Shown here: positions 12,582-25,299 of the stretch, one piece after another
How positions within the stretch are numbered: the first letter of the stretch is position 1
Layout of the letters: each line of letters starts with the position of its first letter
DNA from: Lycium barbarum
Taxonomy: Eukaryota > Streptophyta > Magnoliopsida > Solanales > Solanaceae
Length of the DNA stretch: 64,000 nt
NCBI RefSeq assembly: GCF_019175385.1
Contig: NC_083341.1
Coordinates: 63,893,800-63,957,799 of the forward strand
Reading direction: 5' to 3'
Notes under the pieces: model-generated
What the model was told of the DNA's origin: nothing
Seen by the model: only the letters and a program-made list of their open reading frames with translations
The model's database searches: none
Position numbers and translations under genes: made by a program

Positions 12582-15564
12582 AAGGTAAGTCAATATGATG
12601 AACGTTGCTAGATGTATAAATGGCTCTATCATCCCATGACTCTTCTTTCTTATGTTACCGTTCATGCTTTTATTATGTTATTGATTATTCCTTACATACT
12701 CAGTACATTATCTGTACTGATGTCCTTTTTGTTTGTGGACGCTGTGTCATGCCCATAGGTGGACAGGGAGATAGACTTGATCCTTAGGTTGCTTGTCTAG
12801 AGACTAGTCAGAGGAGCTCCATTTTATTCGGAGCTGCAGCTATTGGTACTATTCTTTTGTGTATATACATATGGGCATGGCGGGGCCCTTTCCCATCTAT
12901 ATGGAGTTACATGCTCTTCTTAGAAGCTCGTAGATAGTTGTATATAGCTAGATGTTTCTTAGCCTTGTCAGCTCATATTTTGTATATCATTTTGTTAGCT
13001 TCGTCAGCTTGTGTATATGTATATGGGCATAATGGATTACATTGATATAAAAGTGTCCTTGCCCGATAAGACTTGTATTATTGATACATAGGAATTGTGA
13101 GTTAGCCATGTGGCTCACCTAGATATGATTATGGAAGTATGATGAGAGGTGCCCGGTAGGTTAGCTCCGTGTGCCCCGTCATGGCCCTCCGGTTGGGTCG
13201 TGACATTTGACCCAAAAAAAAAATCAATCTTATCAGTTCCTCATGAACCAATAGCAGCCCGAGATTCAAATTCACAAACGACCAAAAGTAATTAAAGATT
13301 CACAGAGTTTTTACCGTTGAATCGACTAAAAGCAAAGCAAAAAAAAATGAAATATACCGTGTTTGGACGATATTTGATAGCAATGATGTTAAGCATTAAA
13401 TGAATTACTCAAAAAGGCCATACCAGACCTGGTAAAGCAATAGTACATCTGAAATCTTGCCACAAATGGCAAGGTGATACAGTCGCGGGTCCACCGCCTC
13501 CATGGCGGCGCTAGGGTTACAAAAGAAAAAGAGGGGAAGGGGAACGGGGCCTGTTTCGCTGAGAATGAAATGGAAGGGCTTTTGCCATCTTTAATTAGTA
13601 GCTGGGCCGGGTCTAGCCCTGTTAGGCTGGACTCGATCCATAAAAAAAATGAAAAGGGCAGGCCCAATTTTGTGCACATATATATATAAGGGACAAAAAT
13701 GCAAACTAATGAGTAGGTAAAAATTTAAAGCAATTGATTCATTTTAATTAAAATTAAACAATCAATTAATTTAAAAACACAACTGATTTTCAAAAAATAT
13801 TGGATTTACAAGTATGGCCTTAATTGAATTAAAACATGAATTTTGTTATTTCAATTAAGGCCCTATTTGACTAACTAATTGATTATTTCAATTGTAGCCA
13901 TAATTAAACATATAATAAGCAATTTACAAATATAACCATAATTAATTATCCATATAAAATAGAGTATGCAGAAATTAAAATTTTGGGGGCAAAAATGATT
14001 ATTTATCTCAATTAATCAATTTCGTTGAAAAATAGGGTAAATATTTGCTGATTAATTTCTGATAATTTGAAAAATTAAATAAATAGTTTATTTTACACTA
14101 TTTCCTGGTTGAAATTAGTAAAATGCATCATTAACTGCTGTAAAGTAATTTCCAATAGAAATTATTTTACCAAACAATAAAGGTAAAATATTATCTACAT
14201 AGTTTATAAAATCATCCTGATTTTTCAAAAACATATATTACCCCATTTAATATTCAAGTACTTTGAGAAAATAAAAAAAAAATTATGGGAGGTCAAAAAT
14301 TAGGTGTCAACAAGCATCTCAAAGCATACATGTCCTTCTTTAGGACTAACTCACACATGATAAAGCAAGACAGAACCAAATACAAATCACTTTAACTTTG
14401 CTGAATCTTAAACATCACCATTAGTGTTCTTCTTGGCCATGACTACTTATTCATTTTAAAATTTAATCCACAACATCCAAAAGCAATACTAAACAGTTTC
14501 CCAAAGGGGCCTAGATAGACTTGCACCAAGGCTTTCCCATTATTCTCCTTTCTTCTTTTATCTTCTTAATTCTCCAGGATTAGGTGATCAGTCTTGGGGA
14601 AAGATGATTTTTCTACACATAGCACACACATAGACACTTCCACACATGGTAAAACAAGACAGATTCACACATGATCAATCTTTAGCACACACATATTTTA
14701 TGTTAACCTGCCAAGACTTTGAAATTCTTCTTAAAGCCATTTTGAGAAACTGGTGTCTCATCATTGAGTTAGACCTAGTATAACTATTGTCACCACTTAA
14801 CAAACATAGTTTACTAGTTGGCTGGCCATTTTTAGACAAGAACAAAGATCATCTTAAGGCTGTCCCAAATCCATCTTTTATTAACAGTGTTAAAGAGCCT
14901 TCAAACCACCTAAGTGCATTCTTATTCAAACAAATACCACTCAGAGATCAGTTCAAACAATTCATAATAGCCACTATCTAAGACAAATTGTCATAATCAA
15001 AAGCAATCAAACAAGTGTGGGATTAATGAACCTTTAATCATAATTCAAACCCAGAAATCATCGCTTAAACATCAAACTAAGCACATTACTAATACCAAAC
15101 TACATTTAACTACATATATAACACTCAATCATACCAAGCTATCATTAACATAAGCAGAAACTTAAATAAAAGCAATAAAATAGTAAATTATTACCTTTTT
15201 AGAGTGCAACCGGAGCAAGAATGGACTTGGAGCCTCCTTTGTGCTTCCAAAATCAAACCTAGCCACATAAAACACAGGACACAAGAAATAAATAAACTTT
15301 TAGAACTAGAAAAAGACTCAAACTCTTTTAGTTAAAGTCCAATAACAATAATGAAGCCTAAATCTCGAGTAAAACTCAAAGTTCAAGCTTCTCAAGGGTG
15401 TCAAACTTATTTTTAAGGTGAGGGATGGGGTTCTATTTATAGAACCACAAAGCTTGTCTCAAATCTTACAAAAAACGATGTGGACTTGTGGGTTTTCCAC
15501 AAATCAAACGTATACGGCCCAGATCGGAGGGAAACCAAAATCAATAGCTCATTTTCACTTTAAA

Positions 15565-18500
15565 TGTCACGACCCTTCTAGGGGCCGTGACGAGTACCCG
15601 ATACTTGTACCGAGCACCCCTTGTCTATCGTTTTACCTTTACCTCTTAGCAAGCCATGTAAACAGAGCCATTTTTTTTTTAACATTAACATGCCAAAACA
15701 CCATATATCTAACTGTACTTAACTGACTGTACATAACTGTCTACGAGCCTCTAGACGTAGTACACTTATACATAGAAAGGGCTGAGTACTGCCGTGCCCG
15801 AATATATATACACAAAATAGTACCAAGGAAGTGAGGCTCCGGAATAACTGGAGCACTGTCAACACTGCTGGTAGAGCTTCTAAGTATCAAATCCGCCTGT
15901 CTGCTGACCTGCGCGGCATGAAACGCAGCGTCCACAAGAAGGGACGTCAGTATGAATAGTGTACCGAGTATGTAAGGCATGAATAGAAATATACAGAAAA
16001 TATGAATCATGTATAATGACATAAGAGAGTTACAACACATGTCCTGGGATAGAAACATAACCTGTATATATATATACCCTTGGCAGGTGCTATGCGTACT
16101 TAGCTTTCCTTTAAGAATCTTTCCTTGTTCATACACATATACATATAAAATAGGACATCTCATATTTCCGAGGCGTCGGCAGCCGATCCATTTAACCATA
16201 AATATACACATCCCGCGTCCGGGCATCCCGCGTCCGGGACGATATCATATCATGTAATGCCAACTGATCAGGTGGATATGCGTTCATAACGCTCTGCCCT
16301 TACCTCCATTTCCCCCGTATACATATGCATATATCATGTACATATATCAACGTCTATAGCTCTCTAGCTCTTTTATCATATACATATACGTGTGTCATGT
16401 AAGTACATCAGCGTCTATAGCGCTCTGGTGCTTTTATCATATACATATACGTGTGTCATGTAGGTACATCAGCGTCTATAGCGCTCTAGCTCTTTCGTCA
16501 TGTGCATATTTTAAAAATATATACGCATATCCTACATACATTTACATGTCTTATATGCATTTACGTATCCTATAAACATATATCTCATATGCACGCAGGA
16601 GAGCCCAAAGAAGCATCATGTAGTCATCGGAGTGACGTAAAGTCGGTAACCTCCGATTACATTATAGAATACTCGTGATCGCTTTGTCTCACCTTGAAGG
16701 AACGAGTATTTTAAGGTGAGACTATCAACGGGGAATAATATTAAAGTAAACGTAGAATGAAATCGGGGCATCATAGATGACAGTTCATAGACTTTGAAAT
16801 CTTTTAGAAAATAAAGTCATAGCTAGGAAATATAAATAATATTCAAAAATTAGTTTATCATTTTCATGTTTACATAAGATACTTAGCTTAGTCATCTTAG
16901 TCATAGAGTCGTTCCGGTAGTACGTATCATAGGCATATTCTCTTATCTAACATCATTGTTATCATTATCGTCATGGAAGTGCCCTCGTTAGAGGAGTCAT
17001 AGTATTTATCATTTGGTAACGAAATCGGGATCAAAGGTTCCCTTTGGATTCACTTCAAGTAAGTCAAGCAAGACTGTAAGGAACAATCCAAGAGTAGCGG
17101 GCCCACCTCGGGCCGGATGGGGTGACGTATATGATTTACATATATTACGTGTCATGTCATTACTTGTGAGGGTCCTAGGGTAATCGGGTCCCACTTATGC
17201 AAGTTCTAGGGGTTTAAGAGGTCTTTCCATCATTTGCACACTTTCTAGTTCAATTCTATTGAACAAAAAGTGGAAAACTTTAGGTGCGGATTCCGGGGAA
17301 CCGAGTTGTCCCCGAGGCTCGTACCCAACTTATTTCAACTAAGACATGCCATAGAAAGAAGTGTGAAGCCTTACATACCTCTTTCCGCTTCTTTTGCTAT
17401 TCCGAATTCACGTTGCAATCTCGTCAAAATCTGCAAATTGGTCACATTTACCCAAACTTTCATTAGGGTACTTAGAGTTAGAATCTTAAGGAACCACTTG
17501 GCTACCGAAATTTCGGCAGCACTTCCTCTGTAAATATACCATCCTCAACATTCAACATAGCCAAATTCTCATCAATCACAATCCGGGAATTCAAACCCGG
17601 CCAAACTTTTAACATAATTCAACAATCACACTAAAAATTCACATATTCCATTCAAGGTGCATTCCAACACTTCAATTAACATTCTACCTCCTTCAATACT
17701 CTCCAATTCCAATGAAACAACAATAACCTTATAATACATATATTCCAACAACATCATAGTAATACCATTACATGTCTTCCATACAAAAACATTATTTTCA
17801 ATTTACACAAACTTCCAATTGCCAATACTTCACCAAACTTATCAAGTCTTTATTTGCGATATAACATCTACAACACAACGATTAAGATATTAATTACAAC
17901 TCGCTCATTATTCTTTCACAACTCACCAATATACACGACTATACATCAAGTATACACGGCCACATATACCATGCACACTCACACGACTCCAACATATATA
18001 CACCACTACAATCTCTCCAAACTCAATCAACTTCCATTTTCCACATATCATTCACAACAATAACAACTAAACACTAATTAAAATAATTGAAGCATGACTC
18101 CTACACACACATATATATATACACGCCCATATACTATATTTCTCTCCTTCATGAATTTCATCCATTTTAGCATACTACAACACATATAAACCATATATAA
18201 CACATAAAACAAGATCAAAACTCACCTTTCTTCTTCAACTTCTCACTTGACTACAACTTGACAACTTGTATGATTTTGAATTTTTCTTGCTCCAACAACA
18301 ACTCCACCTTGTTAATCACCCTTTACTTGGTAGAAAATGATTTTTGGAGAATTTTTGCAAATGTTTCTTGTGAAAATTGCTCTTGGCCGAAATGGCCTTA
18401 AGTTTTTCTCCTCTCTCTCTTGTTCTTGCTTTTCTTGAAATTTCTAGAACATTATGTGGAATAAGATGACTTAGTCATCTTACTTATTGACCAAATTTTA

Positions 18501-18971
18501 TTTAATATGGGCTTGGGCCATAACCATGGCCGGTTGGGCCTCACAAATTTTGGGCCTTATTATTTTTTTTGATTTTTTTGGGCCAACTCGGTTTGGTCCC
18601 GAGTTGGGCCTAGCCCACTGACCGTTCGACCTTAAAACGTTCATATCTCCTTGTACCGAAGTCACCTGGGCACCCACGACCTATGGTTGGAAAGCTAATT
18701 CAATTATCTACAATTTCTATATCTTGATACTTTTCCAAATTCCAAACTTATAATACCGTTTTTGCCCCTTGAAGTCAGATCACCCGAAAACGTTTTCTTA
18801 AAAATATTCGTTTGGAGGACTTCCACTTTGATTTGGCCCAAGGGTCCTTCTTGAGTTGTGTTTAACTTCTCATATGTGATTCATATGAATTTTCAGATGT
18901 CCCAAAAAAATCTCGATGTGTGGGTCCCACCTCAGCAATTAATCTGACGTTCAAAAATACGGGATATAACA
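15565..18971 (-). mobile_element. Tekay/Del-type solo LTR, minus orientation
   Basis: The left end TGTCACGACCC and right end ATATAACA are the two ends of a Tekay LTR read on the minus strand (start TGTTATATCCCG, end GTCGTGACA). The flanking pentamers are a perfect TTAAA target duplication (15560-15564 and 18972-18976). The LTR is 3.4 kb. There is no primer-binding site or polypurine tract at either edge, so the internal region was lost by LTR-LTR recombination. It lies inside Tat/Ogre LTR copy B. Confidence 0.85.
16330..16510. repeat. 61-bp tandem repeat, three copies, in the solo LTR
   Basis: Units containing TGTCATGTAAGTACATCAGC and TCTATAGCGCTCT recur with anchors at 16393 and 16454, plus a more diverged copy before them. 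They occupy the same variable block seen in the other Tekay LTRs. Confidence 0.75.
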
Positions 18972-21493
18972 TTAAACCACCGTAAATCGACGAAAAAATA
19001 AAGAAATCACAAAGATTGTACCTTAAAGGAACGTTTGGCTTGATTTTGTGGAGAAGACATATGGAAAAGGACGAAGCCATTAATGCTTCGTCCTCTCCTC
19101 TGATTTCCCACGTTATACACTCTATCTATAATGGGACACGACAAGGAAAAGAGAGGGGTGGGCCAGTGGTGGAGGCGGTGCTAGGGTTTTTCCCTAGCCG
19201 CCTCCCCTCTCCTTTCTTTGCAACGTGACCCCTTGGGTCTGTGAAGTGAAAAATGAGGGGGAGGATAATTAAAGCCACTAGGAGGTTAAATTTGCAAAAA
19301 TGACCCCAATCACTTTAAACCATGAATTGGCTAATTCAAATCTGGTCATTTATGTAAAAATAATTAAATAATCAAAACCAATTTGCAAAATGATCCCTCT
19401 AATTAACCAAATTAATTACCAAAACAATTTATTAATTAAACAATTATACAAACACACAGAATCGAAGGTTGAGAGGTAAAGTAGTCAATTCCTTTAATTA
19501 CTCAAATTACCTTGGATAATAAATAGAATAAATTATTCATTAATCTGATTTTTTCTTGATTCAACAATTAAGTAAATAATTATTCAAAATTGTTTTGCTT
19601 TTGATTAATTCCCATAAAATATTCCATAAATGTCATAAAATATCAATTATTTTTCACATAATTATTATGCCCTGAAAAATCTCTTCATCAATTTAAAGAG
19701 GTAAAATATTGTCCTGTATAATTTTATAAAAATTATTTAGACCCTTTAATAAGCACAGCTTATTTTATTTGTTATCCAAGGACTCTGAGTAATCAAAATA
19801 AATTATGAGAGGTCAAAAATTAGGTGTCAACACTCATTTTGTTTCTTTAGGTTGTCATTCTCAGCCTGCAGTGTTTCTATCAGCTCGTCGTTTGGACTGG
19901 GTTCTCCTGCTTGCTTTACTAGCTGAGATTTAAGCAAGGCATTCTCAGCTTGTAGGTGTGCAATGTATGCAGTAGCCTTCTCTTGAGCTTCAATCAAACT
20001 GGAGATAGTGGATTTATTACCTATTCTCTCCTTCTTTGGCATGCATTCACACTCCTCCAGCGTGGTCATTGTAAACATTCCCTTGCGATCTCCTTTGGTT
20101 CCCTCACTTGTTGGTATCTTGAAGTGATTGAATACTTTTGTCAGGAAGAACCCATACGGTAGACCATGCTTACCTTCCCTAGCATTCGCCACCTTAATCA
20201 TGTGATTGATCATTATAGCAGGCAAGCTAATGGAAGAGAATCCGGCCAGCAGCTCTCTAAAAGAACCAGGTCTTTGATAGAAGCGAAAATCCTCCCCTCT
20301 ATCCTTGGACGCATCACTTTCTTTACAAACTCAAATAGAAGCTGGTATTGACCTTTGAGTTGTTTCTCGTATAGAGTCTCACTTATCTCAGAGCCTGCAG
20401 TCCTCACTATGGTACTGTTGAACCCAACAGAGGCTTTTTTTCAATTGCTTTTACCCCTTCTGTAGGAATGCCAAGAATCTCCCCAAGTATTTCCTCATTT
20501 AATTCAAACAGCACCTCATTCACAGAACACACTAGGATTGAGCTATCTAATCATGTGAGATTGCAATAGAATTATGCTACCTCCTTTTTAAAGACACGGG
20601 GGGCCTGAGAGACAAACAGATGCTCCCATTATTGGAATTCTATGATTTCCATCAATTCCTTCATTTCTGCTCTTTCAATGATTTCAGGGTCGAAAACCCT
20701 TCCAAACAGCACTTTCTGATTTCTCAGATTGTCCTTCCAGTCCCTTTTCATATCTTTGAATTGTTTTCTTTTATTATACGGACCAGATTCTTTCTTAGTA
20801 CTTCCTTTTCTTTTCTTGGTAAGCTAAGACACATTTCCCTCTTCCTCAACCTCTTCACCTTCAGATGATTCAACAGCCACCTCGACCAACTTCTTCTCCT
20901 TTTCTTGCCTGCTTTTATGAGCACTTCTCTTCTTTGTTGGAGTTTGTTCCTTTTCTGTTTCCTTTCTTCACACCGCCATATCCTCTTTTTCATCGATAAG
21001 ATTCTTAGGGACTCCTTTTCTAGTTAGTCTTCGACTCCTTCTTCTTGAGCTATCTCCCTTTATGGTTTCTGGAACTACTTCGCGTTGGACTTTGCTCTTT
21101 TGTCTTGTGACAGGTGTCTTGAAGACAATGGGTTTTGAAAGGATAGTGTCATTCTTTTTCATGGATCGAGTCCTTCTCTTAAAGACAACGCTTTAATTCA
21201 GCTCATCATCGGAGACATCAACTCGATTATGACCCGGAGAACCAGGTTCCTTTTTATAAGCAGATTTTTTCAAGGGTGTACGTATAGTGACAATCCTTTC
21301 TTGGGAGGCATCCACTAGCTCTACAATAAAGGGACTGGGTTTCTCACTTATCTCATTATATTGAACTAGGGCTTGGTTTGGTACACCTATTGCCTCAACT
21401 GGTTTATCAACGTCGCTGACACCCATATTCTCTATGCTTTTATCAGCACATTCCTTATTACCAACCACAATTTTAACATTTTCAATCCCAACT

Positions 21494-22261
21494 TGTCACA
21501 CCCCGACGAGGAGCATGAAGGGCTCTGAACCATAGGCCGGATACCACCTAACATAATAGTTACCATGATTATCATATAATATGACTCGAAGGACACCTAC
21601 ACACAGAAAAGGCCCAAATACAGAAATATGCAATAATCCAAAACACACACACATAAGTGAGCTGACAAGGCCGCTACAACATCATGAGTGTCATAAAACC
21701 GGCAAGGCTACCCGGAGAATATCAAAACCAAAACAAGGCCCACAAGGCCAGACATAACATCTACATACTCCACTGTGTCTATGAGCCTCTAAGAGTGTAC
21801 ATATGAACATATATCATGCTAACATAAATGTACCAAAAGATAGCAAGTCCAGAGTAGTGACACTTACTGACACCGCTGAAGCTGGAAGTCCTACTGCGGT
21901 TGCTCTCCAATAAATCTGTCAAGACCTGCAGCATGAAATATAGCGTCCCATAGGATGGGATGTCAGTACAGATAAAACTACTGAGTATGTAAGGCAGGAA
22001 TCCATTACATAAGTAAGACGAAAATATAAAGAGGATGGAAGTAACCTGAGCCATCTAAGAACGTACAATATGCAATGCATAAGTTTAAAAATCTTATGCA
22101 AGTATATACATATAGTAGTATCATCATCGTGTTATCATCATCCCGCGTCCGAGATATCATCATAACATGCCCACTGCAGTGGTGTGCACATCTACGTGCC
22201 TGCCCGACCGACTATAGCGTGGTGCATAGTGCAATACACACACACACACACACACACACAC

Positions 22262-22314
<53 letters not shown>

Positions 22315-23605
22315 CATGAGGAGTCAATAAACTGACATTGGGCCTCTCGGAGTGACGTAAGGTCGATAACCTCCGAATGAATTATGAAATTCACATCGAA
22401 TCCAAGGAAATAACTTAATGATGATAAACATGATAATAATTCAAGAATCAATCAGATAATTTAGGCATTAAAATTTGAAATAAAAAGCATAAGAATAGAG
22501 TGAATTTGTTATGGAATGCTCGTGTCCGTATTCTGGTTGGATTCGTGCCAAAGAAAGAGGAAAACAAACACCTTACATTCCTCAGTTATCAAGTCGTTAC
22601 TTGAAGAAATTCCCTATTCCGAAGCTTGTCCTTCCCACACTCCTATATTGAAGGATATGCCCCAATATATAGGTTGTATATCGAAGGACAATTCGGGGTT
22701 CTAAAATATTCGGGCAGCATTTCCCCTGTTTTTACTACGTTTCCAAGATCACAACAACATCCCAATCAATATCTACAACACATCACTCAATTCAATATCC
22801 ATATCACCTCTTCAACTACATTCCATACAAACATATAATGCCTCATCTCAATTTAGCCTAATATGTGCTTAACTCGTGACCAAGACTCTAATTAAATGTA
22901 ATTATGACAATATGGAGCAAGATCCTCACCTACTTAGTTGACTCATGCAAGGCTTAGATTCGAAATTCCACCTTCATCGACTTTCCCGCAAAAATCACGA
23001 GAATTACGATGTTATAACGAACTTCCCAAGCTAGTTAGTATGTAATTTTTGTTGGATTCTTGATCTAAGGAGTTAGAGGTGTTAGGAGAGATGTATGAAG
23101 GATTCTAGAGCTTAAAATAAGTGCAAATTATGATAACAGTGGAGAGAAAGGGTATTTATATGTTGTAAAGTTGGTTTTCCACCGACTCACTATTTGGCCT
23201 TCGCGAACGCAAGGCCTTGGCTCGCGTTCACGGAGAAGCCTCTAGCAACCCAACTTTAAACGCCCATAACTTTCTACTCCAATGTCGTATTGACGAACTA
23301 TTTGTTGCATTGCAAACTAGACTCAATGAACTTTTATTTACACAGGTTATGCATTCCATAACTCCTCATATTCTAGGAGATACACCTCCCTCAAATTGGA
23401 CTAGAATTTCTTGTCCAAAATTCTGCCAAGTTTTTCAAAATTTTGACAAACTTAATTTCTTCGATTTTCTTGATCCTGAAACCTTTAGACACTTGTTTAG
23501 CACTTGTTAAAAGTATTCCTTAATCTTATAAGAGTTCCATGACCTCTCCAAGCTTACGTTAGTTTACTTACAACGTAAACGATGCGAATATTTCGAGGTG
23601 TAACA
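21494..23605 (-). mobile_element. Tekay/Del-type solo LTR, minus orientation, inside the transposon-protein pseudogene
   Basis: Read on the minus strand, the LTR starts TGTTACACCTCGAAATATTC at 23605 and ends GGGGTGTGACA at 21494. The flanks are CAACT (21489-21493) and CAACA (23606-23610), a 5-bp duplication with one mismatch. It is 2.1 kb with no internal region. Removing the LTR and one flank copy joins the two halves of the surrounding reading frame without a shift, which independently confirms both borders. Confidence 0.8.
22236..22312. repeat. Compound (CA)n(TA)n microsatellite
   Basis: A CA run of about 25 bases passes into a TA run of about 46 bases. It lies in the variable block of the solo LTR, the same relative place as the TA tracts at 12327-12578. 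Confidence 0.9.
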
Positions 23606-24190
23606 CAACATTTGGTGCTTCATTATCAACTGTTACAGATGCATCCTCTGACATTTTATCACTACTGAAAGGAGTAGGATTACCTGATCTTAAGGAAACA
23701 TTTTCAAGAACATCATCCTTTTCAAGCATCGTTGTATCAGTAATGTTTATCGTGTCACTCACGCTCTTCTGACCAGTCTTTCACCATAGTCAGTTTGTTC
23801 CTTACCACTTATATCCTCAACATCTTTAGGCTCACTAGACACCTCTGTCTCATCATATTTCCCACTCAATTCTTCTGTAGAACGAAGGAATTGCGATGTG
23901 GTCATAGACCGATAGCTGTTATCTGAGTCAGACCTTCTATTTGCTTTGTCACTCAGATCGGGTTCTGTGGAGAAAGACTCAGGATTCTCCAAGGTAGGAT
24001 TCTGAAGGGTATTTAGAGAGCTGGGAACGAATGATTTTGAAGGTGACTGGGAGAGCTTTTGGTCTGAGGAGCTTGGAATATCTGGGGACGACTCGGATGA
24101 TACTAGGTCTGTTGAAATTGGTTCTTTAGAAGGTGCAAGAAAAGGATTAGTTCCTAAAGAAGTGGGTGAAGTAGATTCATTTTGAGACAT

Positions 24191-25290
24191 TTTTGTTATG
24201 GGAAGAGTACAGTTCTTGCAAAGAAATGAACGAAGAGGATAAGAGTTCAGGAGAGACTGATTTTGATTGGTTCAAAACGTCTTTTCCCACAGGCTTTAGT
24301 CGATTCAGGAGAGTTGAAACGTTAACCTTTGAGAAGTTTGAAAAAGAGGTGTGTAGCAATTAATGACATGACACTTAAGGCAGTTGTTAATCATGTTAGT
24401 GTTAGAAAGACTACTAACATCATCCGTAGAGACATGTCTCCTGCCAAACTGAAGTTTCGGCAAGTACTCTGAACTATGCAATGACATATATGCTTTTGCT
24501 GTCCTAGAGCTACTAGTTTGAGTACAGCTATAGCAGTAAGAGAGAGTTATATGTCACCAAAAAGGAATATTTAGCACTTGAGATTTCCTCTTGCCATAGC
24601 CGATTAGAGACAAATCAATTTATTGAGCTGGATCTAGCACAACTCTGAATGATTTCTTTCTCAGTGCTACCCTGCTCAGTCCTTAAGAACTATGTTTATG
24701 CTCTGGTCAACTGATGTTAGGATTCAAGAGGATAGGAAAGACCAGGTTTCTTTGGCTTTCTTAGCTGATTGTATCTTCAACAGAGCATTTTTCTTTTAAT
24801 CTGCCTGGTTTGACTCATCACTGCTTCTTGAGCACTTCTCATCTTCAGTCTAGCTTCCTTCTTGTACAACCCTCATATCTCGTTGGATTATTCTTCATTT
24901 TCTAGAAAGACACACTCCCCTCTCGGAAGACTGTGAGTGAGAGGAAACCTTCCATTTATCAAAACCTATGAATGGTTATCAACAATGTCCCATTTGATTC
25001 CCCTTTCTCATTCCAGCATACGGCTCATTCTTCTCTTTTCGGAGAGTAGATCTTTTAGTTTAAACGTTTGCATGTATCTTTCCAAACATCTTCATCCTCA
25101 CGAAGTCTCTTAACAACTTTTTCCCTCTTTTTGAGATGCAGTTTTCCTCAACGTCATCTTCATTTTAAGATCCATGATTTCTCGATTTGCTTCAGGTGGT
25201 TTTATTCTTCTTGAGTTTAGTGAAACAACCATTCATTTGAGAGATTCTTTCTAGGTGTTAATCTTTTAGAAAGCTCTTGCTCTGGTAGCA
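24191..25290. other. Unassigned DNA between the transposon-protein pseudogene and a Copia-like LTR
   Basis: I recognise no conserved domain in this 1.1 kb. Short minus-strand frames (for example 24177-24487) run into the start of the pseudogene and may be leader. The block lies between a primer-binding-site-like motif (25290) and the gene start (24190), as would a leader in an LTR element. Confidence 0.3.
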
Positions 25291-25299
25291 ATTATTGTA

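Larger units (their letters stand above)
10810..13205 (+). mobile_element. Tekay/Del-type solo LTR, plus orientation
   Basis: The right end, GGTTGGGTCGTGACA, is the same terminus as the complete Tekay element at 45654-56878. The left end (AGTTACATCTCGG) aligns with the start of the minus-strand solo LTR ending at 23605 (TGTTACACCTCG), with its first base mutated. Flanking pentamers are TTTAA (10805-10809) and TTTGA (13206-13210), a target duplication with one mismatch. The LTR is 2.4 kb with no primer-binding site or polypurine tract beside it, so it is a solo LTR. It sits inside Tat/Ogre LTR copy A. A family-specific hairpin lies at 12701-12719. Confidence 0.75.
6035..14312 (-). mobile_element. 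Tat/Ogre-type LTR (copy A), interrupted by a Tekay solo LTR
   Basis: On the minus strand the LTR starts at 14312 with TGTTGACACCTAATTTTTGA and runs to about 6035, next to the primer-binding-site-like motif. Removing the solo LTR at 10810-13205 leaves about 5.9 kb, long even for this group. A second copy with the same terminal sequence ends at 19832, and a shorter relative lies at 28153-32400. Shared landmarks include the 'gtcgccacct' block near 6120 and the hairpin-like 'ggttctatttatagaacc' near 10670, also seen near 15428. No gene is present inside; frames here are incidental. The left border is uncertain by about ten bases. Confidence 0.6.
14313..19832 (-). mobile_element. Tat/Ogre-type LTR (copy B), partial and split by a Tekay solo LTR
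   Basis: The minus-strand start at 19832 is nearly identical to that of copy A over the first 30 bases. The LTR runs from 19832 to 18977, is interrupted by the solo LTR 15565-18971 (with one target duplication), and resumes from 15559 to 14313, where copy A begins abruptly. Landmarks shared with copy A near 10450-10720 reappear at 15190-15500. Its distal part is missing on this side, so copy A may have inserted into it or the two were joined by deletion. No genes are seen inside. Confidence 0.55.
19833..24190 (-). pseudogene. Plant transposon-protein family ('Transposase_32'-like) pseudogene, split by a solo LTR
   Basis: The minus-strand gene starts at 24190 (MSQNESTSPTSLGTNPF) with a Ser/Pro-rich acidic N-terminus to about 23610. 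A Tekay solo LTR (21494-23605) follows, then the gene resumes at 21493 with KECADKSIENMGVSD. Next come a basic Lys/Arg region near 21000, a domain containing KGQYQLLFEFVKKVMRPR and LPAIMINHMIKVANAREGKH, the hallmark TMTTLEECEC, and a coiled-coil tail (LQAENALLKSQLV). This domain order matches the Solanaceae 'putative plant transposon protein' family, whose role is not established. Stops and shifts between about 21180 and 20210 show it is dead. The 3' end is cut by LTR copy B at 19832. Confidence 0.65.
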
